NCBI GenBank assembly: GCA_963836015.1
Contig: CAWIIF010000004.1
Location: 248,001 to 312,000, forward strand
Reading direction: 5' to 3'
DNA: 64,000 bases
Source of the DNA: CAWCDJ01 sp963836015
GTDB lineage: Bacteria > Acidobacteriota > Terriglobia > Bryobacterales > Bryobacteraceae
Under the pieces are notes generated by a model. It saw nothing but the letters and a program-made list of their open reading frames with translations. It did not search any database and had not been told where the DNA came from. The position numbers were made by a program, and so were the translations under genes. This document shows, piece by piece, positions 7,704 to 16,515 of the stretch (position 1 is its first letter; each line of letters starts with the position of its first letter).

Positions 7704-8048
7704 CTATTTCCCCAGATCGCCAGGATCGAGGCGCACGGGTCCCACAATTTCGGGGGCGTCCACCGGATTGGCGTCCGCCAGGGCCTCTATATAGCTTTGG
7801 TTGGCGTAGCTAGGGTTGTTGTGCGGCATGGACATGTAGACACCCAGCGCAATCGAAAACGCAACGGCGGCGGTTGCCAGCGCGTTGGCCATCCGCTGGA
7901 AAGAAAACGTGAAGCTCTGGCGCGATTCGATCCGCTGCCAGAGATTCGGCATGAAGTTGACGCTGGCCTCCGGTGCACGGCACGCATCCGCATATGCCCG
8001 CAACAGGTGGTCGAGTTCTTGTTCGTCGCTGCCGCGATTTTGATCCAT
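7704..8048 (-). CDS. Putative membrane anti-sigma factor
   Basis: A 114-residue protein with a cytoplasmic N-terminal part (SDEQELDHLLRAYADACRAP), one membrane segment (about residues 58-78, ALATAAVAFSIALGVYMS) and a short periplasmic tail. It lacks the HxxxCxxC zinc anti-sigma motif, so the call rests on position directly behind an ECF sigma gene and on topology. I chose the ATG at 8048 rather than the longer frame, because the extra 22 residues would overlap the sigma gene and look non-conserved. Confidence 0.6.
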   Translation of the reverse strand: MDQNRGSDEQELDHLLRAYADACRAPEASVNFMPNLWQRIESRQSFTFSFQRMANALATAAVAFSIALGVYMSMPHNNPSYANQSYIEALADANPVDAPEIVGPVRLDPGDLGK

Positions 8049-8070
8049 AACTCCTCTACTGCCTACCACT

Positions 8071-8658
8071 TCACCTGGCCGCTTCTTTCTTATCTGCCTT
8101 CTCCGATGCGCCAAAAGCCTTTAACACCCGCTGCCGGGCCCTGAAAAGCCGGACCTTCAGAGCATTTTCGTTGACCTTGTAGATCTTTTCAAGCTCCCTC
8201 AACGAAAGGCCCTCTACTTCCTTCAACATCAGCAGAATCCGATCTGCCTCCGAAACCGCTCCCAGCAGCGAATCGACCGCTTCCCGGATCTTCTTCTGGT
8301 GCTGCTCGTCCTGGTCCGCCTTGCCGCCCGCCTGGGCGTCAGCCAGGATCACCTGCTGCTCGGATAAATCAGACATCCGGTACTCCTGGCGCCGGCGCTG
8401 CTTCCGAAGATAATCGTAAGCCGCGTTCACCGTCAGGCGATACAGCCAAGGTTCAAAGACCTCTGCCGTCCGCAGTTGATCGAGGGAAAAATAAAGCCGC
8501 AGGAAGACTTCCTGTGCGACATCCTCGACATCCTCCGGACGGGCGATCAAACGGGTGATCGTCCCCAGAATCCGCTTCCGGTAGGCCAGTACGATCTCGT
8601 TAAACGCCGCGCTATCACCTTTTTGCGCGCGCTTGATCAGCTCGAAATCAACCAGCAT
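8071..8658 (-). CDS. RNA polymerase ECF sigma factor
   Basis: A 195-residue group IV (RpoE-like) sigma factor. Region 2 is clear (RPEDVEDVAQEVFLRLYFSL and WLYRLTVNAAYDYLRKQRRR), followed by a linker and a region 4 helix-turn-helix (EVEGLSLRELEKIYKVNENA, then VRLFRARQRVLKAF). It would redirect RNA polymerase to stress promoters and is followed by a membrane anti-sigma candidate and a Spy-like protein, a usual sigma/anti-sigma/sensor arrangement. A possible self-recognised promoter lies upstream (8707-8737). Confidence 0.93.
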   Translation of the reverse strand: MLVDFELIKRAQKGDSAAFNEIVLAYRKRILGTITRLIARPEDVEDVAQEVFLRLYFSLDQLRTAEVFEPWLYRLTVNAAYDYLRKQRRRQEYRMSDLSEQQVILADAQAGGKADQDEQHQKKIREAVDSLLGAVSEADRILLMLKEVEGLSLRELEKIYKVNENALKVRLFRARQRVLKAFGASEKADKKEAAR

Positions 8659-8706
8659 GCCGCACCATTAGGGCCGGCATCCGTGAACGGACCTTTGTTC
8701 CGTCTG

Positions 8707-8737
8707 CATAGGCGTACCAGCAACTAGACAGGTTACA
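8707..8737 (-). promoter_or_regulatory. Possible ECF-type promoter of the sigma operon
   Basis: On the minus strand TGTAACC (8731-8737) lies 16 bases before CGCCTATG (8707-8714), an arrangement like the AAC-containing -35 and CGTC/CGCC-type -10 of many ECF promoters. A leader of about 40 bases to the ATG is sensible. The consensus for this particular sigma factor is unknown, so this is tentative. Confidence 0.35.
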
Positions 8738-8936
8738 AAGCTTTGGAAGGAAACGCAAAAACCGCCCCCGGACTCCTCACCGTAATACAGAATACCTCCT
8801 ATAAACACCGTTCGCCAACGCCGGCACCGCTACGGCCCCTCTCCGCCGGTCCGTCTAAATTGTTACTATTATGGCAAATGCGCGGACGAATGCGGTGGAG
8901 TAGGTGTTGCCGCCCCTTCCTTGATAGCCTGGAGGT

Positions 8937-10367
8937 ATGCAGTTTTCCGATTCCATCTTCGCGGCCCGCTTCAACCTCACTCGCCACGACCTCGAGGGGT
9001 ACCTCTCGGAAGCGCTGTCGCAGGGCGGCGATTACGCGGATCTCTACTTCGAGTATCTCCTGACCAGTTCCATCAGCATCGACGAATCCATGGTGAAAAG
9101 CGCGGCTCAAGGCGTTTCCATGGGGGTCGGCGTGCGGGTGATCTCCGGCGAGCGCACCGGTTACGCCTACAGCGACGATCTTTCCCCGGAAAAGATCCGC
9201 AAGGCCGCCCTGGTGGCCGCCCACATCGCCGCCGGGCCGAGCAAGGTGGATAAGTTCTCGCTGCAGGAAGGCCGGCACCACAATCTGTATCCGGTACTTA
9301 CCGCCCCCACCGAAACGGCATTTACCGAGCGCGTGGAACTGGTGAAACGCGCCGACCGGGCGGCCCGCGCCTACGACTCTCGCATTTTCCAGGTGCAGGC
9401 CATGTACGCCGACAACCTGCGCCACGTCATGGTAGCCACCAGCGAGGGGCTCCTCACGCTCGACCGCCAGCCCCTGGCCCGTCTCAGTGTCGCGGCCCTG
9501 GCACGGCAAAACGGCGGCAATCCGCAGCGCGGACATGCGGGCGGCGGGGGCCGTGTAGAGCTGGGATTCTTCCTCAACGAGAAGACTCCCGAACACTTCG
9601 CCGCCGAAGCCGCGCGCGAAGCCATCGCCATGCTCGACGCGGTGGACGCCCCGGCCGGCGAAATGACCGTGGTGCTCGGCCCCGGCTGGCCGGGAATTCT
9701 GCTGCACGAAGCCGTCGGCCACGGACTCGAAGCCGATTTCAACCGCAAGGGCGTCTCCGCCTTCAGCGGCCGGATCGGCCAGAAGGTCGCGAGCGAGCTC
9801 TGCACCGTGATCGACGATGGCACCATCGGGAGCCGGCGCGGATCCCTGAATGTCGATGACGAAGGCCAGCCGACCCGGCGCAACGTCCTGATCGAAAACG
9901 GGGTTCTCCGCGGCTACCTGCAGGACAAGCTCAGCTCGACCCTTCTGAAATCCCCTTCCACCGGCAGCGGGCGGCGGGAAAGCTACGCCCACATCCCCAT
10001 GCCCCGCATGACCAATACCTTTATGCTGGCGGGAGAAAGCCAGCCGGAAGACATCATCCGCTCGGTGCCTAAAGGCTTATACTGCGCCAACTTCGGCGGC
10101 GGCCAGGTGGATATCACCAGTGGCAACTTCGTGTTTTCGGCATCCGAGAGCTACCTCATCGAAGACGGCAAGCTCACCCGCCCGGTACGCAACGCCACCC
10201 TGATCGGCAACGGCCCCGAAGCCCTCAAATACGTCAGCATGGTGGGCAACGACCTGCGGCTCGACGAAGGGATCGGCACCTGCGGCAAAGAGGGCCAGAG
10301 CGTCCCTGTCGGTGTCGGCATCCCGACCATCAAAATCGACCGCATGACCGTGGGAGGCACCGCTTGA
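8937..10367 (+). CDS. tldD: Metalloprotease TldD
   Basis: A 476-residue subunit of the TldD/TldE protease that degrades or matures modified peptides in the cytoplasm. The zinc motif HEAVGHGLEAD (His257, Glu258, His262, HExxxH) identifies it as the catalytic subunit. The C-terminal part holds the expected Gly-rich phrases (GGGQVDITSGNFVFSASE). A GGAGG site lies just before the ATG. The tldE gene overlaps its stop by four bases, so the pair is translationally coupled. No precursor peptide gene for a modified natural product is evident nearby. Confidence 0.96.
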   Translation: MQFSDSIFAARFNLTRHDLEGYLSEALSQGGDYADLYFEYLLTSSISIDESMVKSAAQGVSMGVGVRVISGERTGYAYSDDLSPEKIRKAALVAAHIAAGPSKVDKFSLQEGRHHNLYPVLTAPTETAFTERVELVKRADRAARAYDSRIFQVQAMYADNLRHVMVATSEGLLTLDRQPLARLSVAALARQNGGNPQRGHAGGGGRVELGFFLNEKTPEHFAAEAAREAIAMLDAVDAPAGEMTVVLGPGWPGILLHEAVGHGLEADFNRKGVSAFSGRIGQKVASELCTVIDDGTIGSRRGSLNVDDEGQPTRRNVLIENGVLRGYLQDKLSSTLLKSPSTGSGRRESYAHIPMPRMTNTFMLAGESQPEDIIRSVPKGLYCANFGGGQVDITSGNFVFSASESYLIEDGKLTRPVRNATLIGNGPEALKYVSMVGNDLRLDEGIGTCGKEGQSVPVGVGIPTIKIDRMTVGGTA

Positions 10368-11707
10368 ACCTTCTGGAACTGGCCAACGACGTCGTCCGGC
10401 GCGCGCTCGTGCTGGGCGCGACGGACGCCGAGTGCACCGTGGCCGAAGGCGAGGAGTTCTCCGCCAATGTGCGCATGCGCGAGCTCGAAAACCTGAAGGA
10501 GGCCGGATCGCGCGGCGCCGGGTTGCGCATCCTGCGCGGCAAACACACCGGCTCATCGTACACTTCCGACCTTTCCGCCGCGGGCATCGAACACATGGTG
10601 AAATCGGCCGTCGAGCTGGCCGATATCACCACCGAAGATCCGCACGCCGGCCTGCCCGATCCCGAGGAACTGGGCAGCATCCCGGGCGACCTGGGCCTCT
10701 ACTCGCCGGACGTGGCCGGACTCGAAACCGGCGTGAAGGTGGAGAGCGCCCGCGAGGCCGAGGAGGCCGCGCTTTCGGCAGACCCGCGAATTTTCAACTC
10801 CGAAGGCGCGTCCTTCGATAGCCACGTGGGTCGCCACGTCTTCGCCAACTCGCGTGGATTCGCCGGCGAATACCGCACCAGCTACTGCTCCCTCAGCGCC
10901 GTTCCGGTAGCTCGCGACGGCGAATCCATGGAGCGCGACTACTGGTACACAACGGCCCGCGACTTCCGCGGCCTGGAGCCGGCTGGAGATGTGGGGCGCA
11001 AGGCGGCCGCGCGTGCCCTGCGGCGCCTCAACCCGGTGAAGGTGCCGACCCAGAAGGTCCCGGTGATCTTCGACCAGAGTACGGCGCGATCGCTGCTGGA
11101 CAATATTTTCGACGCGGTGCACGGCATGGCGATCTATCGCCACGAATCTTTCCTGGCCGGCAAACTCGGCGAAAAGATGGCGAACGACAACCTGACCGTG
11201 ATCGACGACGCCACCATCCCCGGACTGTTCGGGACCTCCCCATTCGACGATGAGGGCGTTCCTTCGCGCCGTACGGTGGTGATCGAGCGCGGCGTGCTGA
11301 AGAGCTACCTGTTGAACACCTATGCCGCCCGGAAACTCGGGCTGAAGACCACCGGCAACGCTTCGCGCGGACTGACCGGCAATGCCGGCATCGGGCATGG
11401 GAACTTTTTCATAGAAAAAGGCGTCCAATCGCCGGAACGGCTGATCGCGGGCGTGACGAACGGCTTCTATGTGACGGAGCTGATGGGTTTTGGCGTCAAC
11501 ATCGTAACCGGGGATTATTCGCGGGGAGCCGCCGGTTTGTGGATTCGGAATGGCGAGCTTACTCACGCCGTTTCCGAGGTGACGGTCGCCGGGAATCTCA
11601 AAGACATGCTGGCGGGCCTCGAAGCGGTCGGTTCGGATCTGGAGTTCCGCGGTTCCATGGCCGCGCCCACGCTCAAGATTGGAGAGATGACCGTTGGCGG
11701 CAAATAA
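10364..11707 (+). CDS. tldE: Metallopeptidase regulatory subunit TldE/PmbA
   Basis: A 447-residue non-catalytic partner of TldD. It shares the TldD/PmbA fold (FDDEGVPSRRTVVIERGVLKSY block; GNASRGLTGNAGIGHGNFF) but lacks the HExxxH zinc motif, as expected for TldE. The start is TTG at 10364, overlapping the TldD stop as TTGA. The next small membrane protein overlaps its end by 14 bases, so all three genes are coupled. Confidence 0.95.
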   Translation: MNLLELANDVVRRALVLGATDAECTVAEGEEFSANVRMRELENLKEAGSRGAGLRILRGKHTGSSYTSDLSAAGIEHMVKSAVELADITTEDPHAGLPDPEELGSIPGDLGLYSPDVAGLETGVKVESAREAEEAALSADPRIFNSEGASFDSHVGRHVFANSRGFAGEYRTSYCSLSAVPVARDGESMERDYWYTTARDFRGLEPAGDVGRKAAARALRRLNPVKVPTQKVPVIFDQSTARSLLDNIFDAVHGMAIYRHESFLAGKLGEKMANDNLTVIDDATIPGLFGTSPFDDEGVPSRRTVVIERGVLKSYLLNTYAARKLGLKTTGNASRGLTGNAGIGHGNFFIEKGVQSPERLIAGVTNGFYVTELMGFGVNIVTGDYSRGAAGLWIRNGELTHAVSEVTVAGNLKDMLAGLEAVGSDLEFRGSMAAPTLKIGEMTVGGK

Positions 11708-12200
11708 GACCGTACCAGAAAAGCAAAAGGCGACGATTTCACCGGCCGCGATCGTGATCGGAATCATGGGGATCGCCGGACTGGCCGGCTTCCTGTACCT
11801 CAACCAGGCGGCCAAACGCCCACCCGCGCCCCCTCCCCCGCTGACCGGCGCGGCCAAAGAGTACGTGAAGTATCTCCGGTTCGTTTCGGCCGACGGAAAG
11901 GCTCCCGAAGCGCCCAAGATGGAGGCCCACGAGAGCTATGTAAAGCAGTCGGTGGTCGAGATTACGGGCAATATTCAGAACACCGGCGACCGCGTGCTGG
12001 AGGTGGTGGAGATCAACTGTGTTTTCTACGACCCCTTTGGCCTGGTGGTACTGCGGGAGCGCGTACCGATCGTGAGCACGAAAATGGGGAAGCTGGCGCC
12101 TGGTGAAACGAAGCCATTCCGGCTGGCCTTCGACAACGTGCCTGAGAGTTGGAACCAGGCCATGCCGCAGATGGTGATCGCGGGCATAGAGTTCATGTAG
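11694..12200 (+). CDS. Membrane-anchored FxLYD-like protein
   Basis: 168 residues: a short basic N-terminus, one hydrophobic anchor (about 17-36), a Pro-rich linker (RPPAPPPPL) and a beta-rich extracytoplasmic domain with the phrase VVEITGNIQNTGDRVLEVVEINCVFYD, which resembles FxLYD/DUF2393-type immunoglobulin-like folds. Start is TTG, inside the end of tldE. It probably sits on the outside of the cytoplasmic membrane; a link to TldDE is suggested only by coupling. Confidence 0.7.
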   Translation: MAANKTVPEKQKATISPAAIVIGIMGIAGLAGFLYLNQAAKRPPAPPPPLTGAAKEYVKYLRFVSADGKAPEAPKMEAHESYVKQSVVEITGNIQNTGDRVLEVVEINCVFYDPFGLVVLRERVPIVSTKMGKLAPGETKPFRLAFDNVPESWNQAMPQMVIAGIEFM

Positions 12201-12215
12201 GGCCCAGCGGGAACG

Positions 12216-14906
12216 CTACTCCGCACGTAGAGTCTCCACCGGATCCACCCGTGTGGCTCTCCGCGCCGGCAGGTAACTGGCGAGCGCCGCCGCAAGAATC
12301 AAGCCCGCCGCTACCCCGGCATAGGTCAGCGGATCGGCCGGGCTCACCTCGAAGAGCAGCGACTTCATCAACCGTGTCATCGCCAGCGCCGCGGTCAATC
12401 CGCACGCCGCGCCGATGCCGGAGAGCACCAGCCCGTGACGGACGAACAGGCCCGTAACATCCGGGAGAGGGGCCCCCAGCGCGAGCCGGATTCCGATCTC
12501 ACGGGTCCGCTGCGAAACCGAGTAGGAGATGACTCCGTAGATGCCGACCAGCCCCAGGAGCAGCGCCATGCCGCCGGCGATCGCCAGGAGAACCAGCGTG
12601 AAGGAGGTGCGCGCCAGGGACCGGTCGTATACGGATTCCAGCGTTTTGACATCCGCTAGCGGCAAATTCGGATTCACGCTTGCGACGGCTTGCTGGAGTT
12701 CCTGAAACAGGCTGCCCGATCCCGCCCTCGGCGTCCGCACTACGAAAACCACGCTACGCTCGACGCCGGGTTGACTGCTGCCACCATGCCTCTGTAGCAG
12801 GGGCCAGTACGCAATGGCGGGGGGCTTCTGGTCCACGCCGTTGTCGCGCAGATCCGCCACTACGCCGACCACTTCCCGCCAGTCGTCCTTGAGAGTCAGC
12901 CGGATGTGTTTGCCCAGAGCCGCCCGCGGGGTCTGCCACAACTCGCGCGCCATGTTCTCCGAGACCATCGCGACGGGTGTCTGGCTGTAGGTCTCGGCCC
13001 ACGTAAACTCGCGCCCCGCGATCAGGCGGCTGCCCATCGCGCGCAGATAGCCCGGTGAAACCGCCTTGTAGCGGCGTGTCGCGGGAGTCGCACCCTCGCG
13101 GGCGGCCGCGCTCTCCGCATACACCGAATTGTTCGAGCCCCCTTCCAGTGGAAGCGCGTTCGCCATCGCGGCCGCGGAAACACCCGGGAGCGCCTCAATC
13201 TTCCGTAAGATCTCCTCTTCCATTCGAAGTACGCGCTCCGGCTCCTTGACCTGGGCTTCGGGAATCGAGATGCGCAGTGTTTGAATTCCCGGCGCTCCGG
13301 AGAAGCCGGGATCGACCCGGCGCAGCGCCTGAAAGGTCCGGATCATCAGGCCGGAGCCAACCATCAGGACCAGCGCCAGCGCCACCTGTACCACCACAAG
13401 TAGACTGCGCGCGCGATGCCGCTCCTTGCTCGCGCTGAGCGAACGGCCCCCGCCGCGGAGCGCACTGGATAGATGCGGGCGAGCATATTTGAAGACCGGG
13501 ATCAGGCCGAACAGCAAACCGCCGCCCAGCGAAATGCCCAGCGTAAACGCCAGCACCGAAAGATCGATCGAGATCTCGTGGATGCGCGGTAGGTTCGCCG
13601 GCCCGTATGCCGCGAGCACGCGCAGCGCGCTGTAAGCGAGCGCCAGTCCGAGCGCGCCCCCGGCAACGCCCAGCATGGCGCTTTCCAGCAGCAGTTCGCG
13701 AGCGATGCGTCCCCATCCGGCGCCCAGCGCGGCGCGAACCGCCAGCTCCTGCCGCCGCCCGTCAGTGCGGACCAGCAACAGATTCGCCACATTCGCGCAA
13801 GCAATCAATAATACGATGCCCACCGTCCCCATCAGCACCCACAATGTGTTCCCGATGTCCCCGATCAGAACGTCCTTCAGCGGCCGCACATTGGCACCGA
13901 TGCGAGCATCCGCGAACATGCTCGGGTTAAGGCCGGGGTTGATGGGGAACTTCGCGGGAGCCATGGGAAGCATGCGATCGATATCCGCGTTGGCTTGCGC
14001 CAGGGTCACGCCCGGTTTGAGCCGGGCGATGCCCTGACAGCAGAAGTTGAACAGGCGAACCTCCGCGCGATGGATCCTCAGCGGCAGCAGCAGCGAAACT
14101 TCGGTATTCAGGAACTGGAACGACGGCGGCAAAACGCCGATCACGTTGTACGCATTGCCGTCCAGCATCACGCGCCGTCCGATCACCGAGCGGTCCCCTC
14201 CAAAGCGCGACTTCCAATAGCCGTCCGAAAGCATCACCGTGCGTTCGCTCCCCGGGTCGTCGTCGGAGGCGGCGAAGGCGCGTCCCAACGCGGGCTCGAC
14301 GCCCAGGAGCGGGAGAAAACGATCGGTCACCACCAGGCACGGGACCTCCTCCGGCTCGGCGAGGCTGGTTACGCTCGTCGTATCGCCCGACCACATACCG
14401 ATGTCCTGAAACACCCGGTTTTCTTCGCGGTAAGTGAAGTACAGCGAGGGAGCGATGTTGAGATCCGCGATGTTGATGCCCGGCGCCGTGTGCCGGAGCG
14501 CCACCAGCCGCTCGGAATGCGGATACGGCAGGGGTTTGAGCAGCACGCCATCGATCACGCTGAAGATCGCGGCGCCGGCGCCGATGCCCAGCGCCAGTGT
14601 AAGCACGCTTACCGCTGTGAAACCCGGACTGCCGCGCAGCCGGCGGGCGGCGTAGCGCAGATCGGAGAGCGGCGCCGTGATGGCGTTCTCCCACCCGTAG
14701 GAGCGCACCTGCTCGCGGACGACGGTCGCATTGCCGCAGCTTGCCCGCGCGGCACGGCGCGCCTCGCCGGGTGAAAGTCCGCGCGCGACCAACGCCGCGG
14801 CGGCCTCGTCGAGATAGCTTTCCACTTCGTCGGCTATATCGCGGTCGGCGGATCGGCGGTTCGCAAGCGCGCGGAATCCCCGGCCCAGTTGGCGCCAGAT
14901 CGACAC
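12216..14906 (-). CDS. ADOP-family permease (with N-terminal prefix domain)
   Basis: An 896-residue MacB/FtsX-type protein of the acidobacterial duplicated orphan permease family. A cytoplasmic prefix of about 80 residues (LSPGEARRAARASCGN) is followed by two copies of the unit 'TM segment, large periplasmic MacB-core domain, three TM segments'. Signature phrases are FTAVSVLTLALGIGAGAAIFS at the first helix, LLIACANVANLLLVR, and REIGIRLALGA near the end. No ATPase gene is nearby, which is why the family is called orphan. The PadR gene ends four bases upstream, so regulator and permease form one operon. Transported molecule unknown. Confidence 0.93.
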   Translation of the reverse strand: MSIWRQLGRGFRALANRRSADRDIADEVESYLDEAAAALVARGLSPGEARRAARASCGNATVVREQVRSYGWENAITAPLSDLRYAARRLRGSPGFTAVSVLTLALGIGAGAAIFSVIDGVLLKPLPYPHSERLVALRHTAPGINIADLNIAPSLYFTYREENRVFQDIGMWSGDTTSVTSLAEPEEVPCLVVTDRFLPLLGVEPALGRAFAASDDDPGSERTVMLSDGYWKSRFGGDRSVIGRRVMLDGNAYNVIGVLPPSFQFLNTEVSLLLPLRIHRAEVRLFNFCCQGIARLKPGVTLAQANADIDRMLPMAPAKFPINPGLNPSMFADARIGANVRPLKDVLIGDIGNTLWVLMGTVGIVLLIACANVANLLLVRTDGRRQELAVRAALGAGWGRIARELLLESAMLGVAGGALGLALAYSALRVLAAYGPANLPRIHEISIDLSVLAFTLGISLGGGLLFGLIPVFKYARPHLSSALRGGGRSLSASKERHRARSLLVVVQVALALVLMVGSGLMIRTFQALRRVDPGFSGAPGIQTLRISIPEAQVKEPERVLRMEEEILRKIEALPGVSAAAMANALPLEGGSNNSVYAESAAAREGATPATRRYKAVSPGYLRAMGSRLIAGREFTWAETYSQTPVAMVSENMARELWQTPRAALGKHIRLTLKDDWREVVGVVADLRDNGVDQKPPAIAYWPLLQRHGGSSQPGVERSVVFVVRTPRAGSGSLFQELQQAVASVNPNLPLADVKTLESVYDRSLARTSFTLVLLAIAGGMALLLGLVGIYGVISYSVSQRTREIGIRLALGAPLPDVTGLFVRHGLVLSGIGAACGLTAALAMTRLMKSLLFEVSPADPLTYAGVAAGLILAAALASYLPARRATRVDPVETLRAE

Positions 14907-14910
14907 GGCG

Positions 14911-15246
14911 TCAGGCCTCAGCCTTCAAAAGCCGGGCGATGGCCCCCGCCCGGCGCGACCAGTCGGCCGTCTCGTTCTCGAGCTGCTTCCTGCCGCCGCG
15001 CGTGAGCCGGTAGACCTTGGCACGGCGCGAGTTCTCGGTTTGACACCACTCGGCATCGAGCCAGCCGCTGCGCTCCAGGCGCTGCAATGCGGTGAGGAGG
15101 GAGCCGGGGTTTACCTTGAAGACGCCGCGCGATACCTGCTCGATGCGGCGCGCGATGCCGAAGCCGTGCATGGGCTCCAGGCTGAGTGTCTTCAGGATCA
15201 GCATGTCCAGCGTGCCCTGGATTACGTCGGTGTTCGGCTCGTCCAT
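14911..15246 (-). CDS. PadR-family transcriptional regulator (acidobacterial type)
   Basis: A 111-residue winged-helix regulator. GTLDMLILKTLSLEPMHGFGIARRI is the hallmark helix pair, followed by the wing (LERSGWLDAEW, AKVYRLTRGG) and a short C-terminal dimer helix. This length and the adjacent ADOP permease match the acidobacterial PadR subfamily. It is transcribed from a near-consensus promoter and likely represses its own operon. Confidence 0.92.
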   Translation of the reverse strand: MDEPNTDVIQGTLDMLILKTLSLEPMHGFGIARRIEQVSRGVFKVNPGSLLTALQRLERSGWLDAEWCQTENSRRAKVYRLTRGGRKQLENETADWSRRAGAIARLLKAEA

Positions 15247-15276
15247 TCGGTGCTCCGGGAGTTGGATGTCCCGTCC

Positions 15277-15305
15277 AGAATAGTGCTCTTCCTCATGATT
15301 GTCAA
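15277..15305 (-). promoter_or_regulatory. Sigma70 promoter for PadR-ADOP operon
   Basis: On the minus strand TTGACA (15300-15305) and TATTCT (15277-15282) are separated by 17 bases, close to the housekeeping consensus. The PadR ATG is about 30 bases beyond the -10. Confidence 0.75.
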
Positions 15306-15454
15306 GATGTGATAATCAACACGAGCTCCGCCGGAAAAACCGGGCTGCCGGCCACGCATCCCCATCCAGCCCCAAGCAGTACATCCGGCGCACACGGGCC
15401 ACATCGTCTCTATCAGGTCGGGAGCAGGGGAATGGAGTGTTTTTGCGAGGGACT

Positions 15455-15943
15455 ATGAAGGCTCTCAAATTTATCCCCGTGTGTATCGCTGCGATGGCTG
15501 TGATTCTCGTGCAGGCACAACAGCCGCCTTCTTCCCAGTCCGAAGAGGCCGCGGCAACGGCCAAGGCAGAGAAGAAGGCCAGGAAGAAGGCGAAGAAGGC
15601 CGCTAAAGAAACCGGCGAAATGACCGGCAAGTCCGGCGTCCCCGGCGAGACAACCGGGACCACCGGGGCGACCGGGATGACCGGAATGGGAACGCCGCCG
15701 GCGCCCGAGGCACCCGCACACAGGAAAGCGCGGGCTGCCACAACCGGTTCGGCGCAACGAGCGGTCCCGACCGTTTCGGAATCCGAGATCGCCGCGGCCA
15801 AAGCCAGCGGCAAGGTCTGGGTGAATACGGAAACCGGTGTCTATCACAAAGGAGGCCGCTGGTTCGGAGCCACCAAGCGAGGGAAATTCATGACCGAGCA
15901 CGAGGCGATCGCGGCCGGTTATCGGGCGTCGAAAGAAAAATAG
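15455..15943 (+). CDS. Small secreted protein with Lys/Ala and Gly-Xaa-Xaa stretches
   Basis: 162 residues from the ATG at 15455, chosen because it begins a clean signal peptide (KALKFIPVCIAAMAVILVQAQ). The mature protein has a Lys/Ala-rich helix (KAEKKARKKAKKAA), a stretch in Gly-Xaa-Xaa rhythm (GKSGVPGETTGTTGATGMTG) like short collagen-type repeats, and a C-terminal domain with VWVNTETGVYHKGGRWFG and AIAAGYRA, a small module seen in other secreted bacterial proteins. Function unknown. The next gene follows after eight bases. Confidence 0.7.
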   Translation: MKALKFIPVCIAAMAVILVQAQQPPSSQSEEAAATAKAEKKARKKAKKAAKETGEMTGKSGVPGETTGTTGATGMTGMGTPPAPEAPAHRKARAATTGSAQRAVPTVSESEIAAAKASGKVWVNTETGVYHKGGRWFGATKRGKFMTEHEAIAAGYRASKEK

Positions 15944-15951
15944 GAGGCTCT

Positions 15952-16479
15952 ATGGCCTGGATGGACAAGCTTAACGAAATCGTAAACCGATATTCCGGCG
16001 CGGCAGGCGGCGCGGCTGCCGCCCCAGCCGATCCGCACAAGGATTTCTGCAACGTGGCCGAGACTGCGCCGACGCAGGTAGTGGCCGATGCGCTGGCGCA
16101 CACCTTCCGGTCGGATCAGACTCCCAATTTTTCGGAGATGGTTTCCAGTCTCTATCAGGAGTCGAACCCCTACCAACGGGCGGGACTGCTGAACCAACTC
16201 ATCGGAGCGATTGGACCCGGCGCGCTGGCGAGTATTCCCGGGTTGAGCGGCCTGGCCGCCAGCTTGGGTGGCGGCCAGCGTGTGACGCCCGAACAGGCAA
16301 GCGAGGTTTCGGCGGACCAAGTGCAACAGGCCGCCGATCACGCGCAACGCGCCAACCCTTCGATTGTCGATCAGATCAGCGGTTTCTATGCCAAGCATCC
16401 CAACGTGGTGAAGGCATTGGGCACCGCCGCTATCACAATCGCGCTGCAGCACCTCTCGCGGGGCCGGCAGTCCGGTTGA
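15952..16479 (+). CDS. Hypothetical alpha-helical protein
   Basis: A 175-residue protein without signal peptide. The middle has a Gly/Ala/Leu-rich amphipathic stretch (NQLIGAIGPGALASIPGLSG) and the C-terminus a weakly hydrophobic helix (VVKALGTAAITIALQHL). The layout is reminiscent of YidB/DUF937-like proteins but I cannot assign it. It lies eight bases after the small secreted protein and shares its strand, so they are likely cotranscribed; GGAG precedes the ATG. Confidence 0.65.
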   Translation: MAWMDKLNEIVNRYSGAAGGAAAAPADPHKDFCNVAETAPTQVVADALAHTFRSDQTPNFSEMVSSLYQESNPYQRAGLLNQLIGAIGPGALASIPGLSGLAASLGGGQRVTPEQASEVSADQVQQAADHAQRANPSIVDQISGFYAKHPNVVKALGTAAITIALQHLSRGRQSG

Positions 16480-16515
16480 GGCCGGCGATTCAACGCAATC
16501 GGCTGATGCCTCGCG

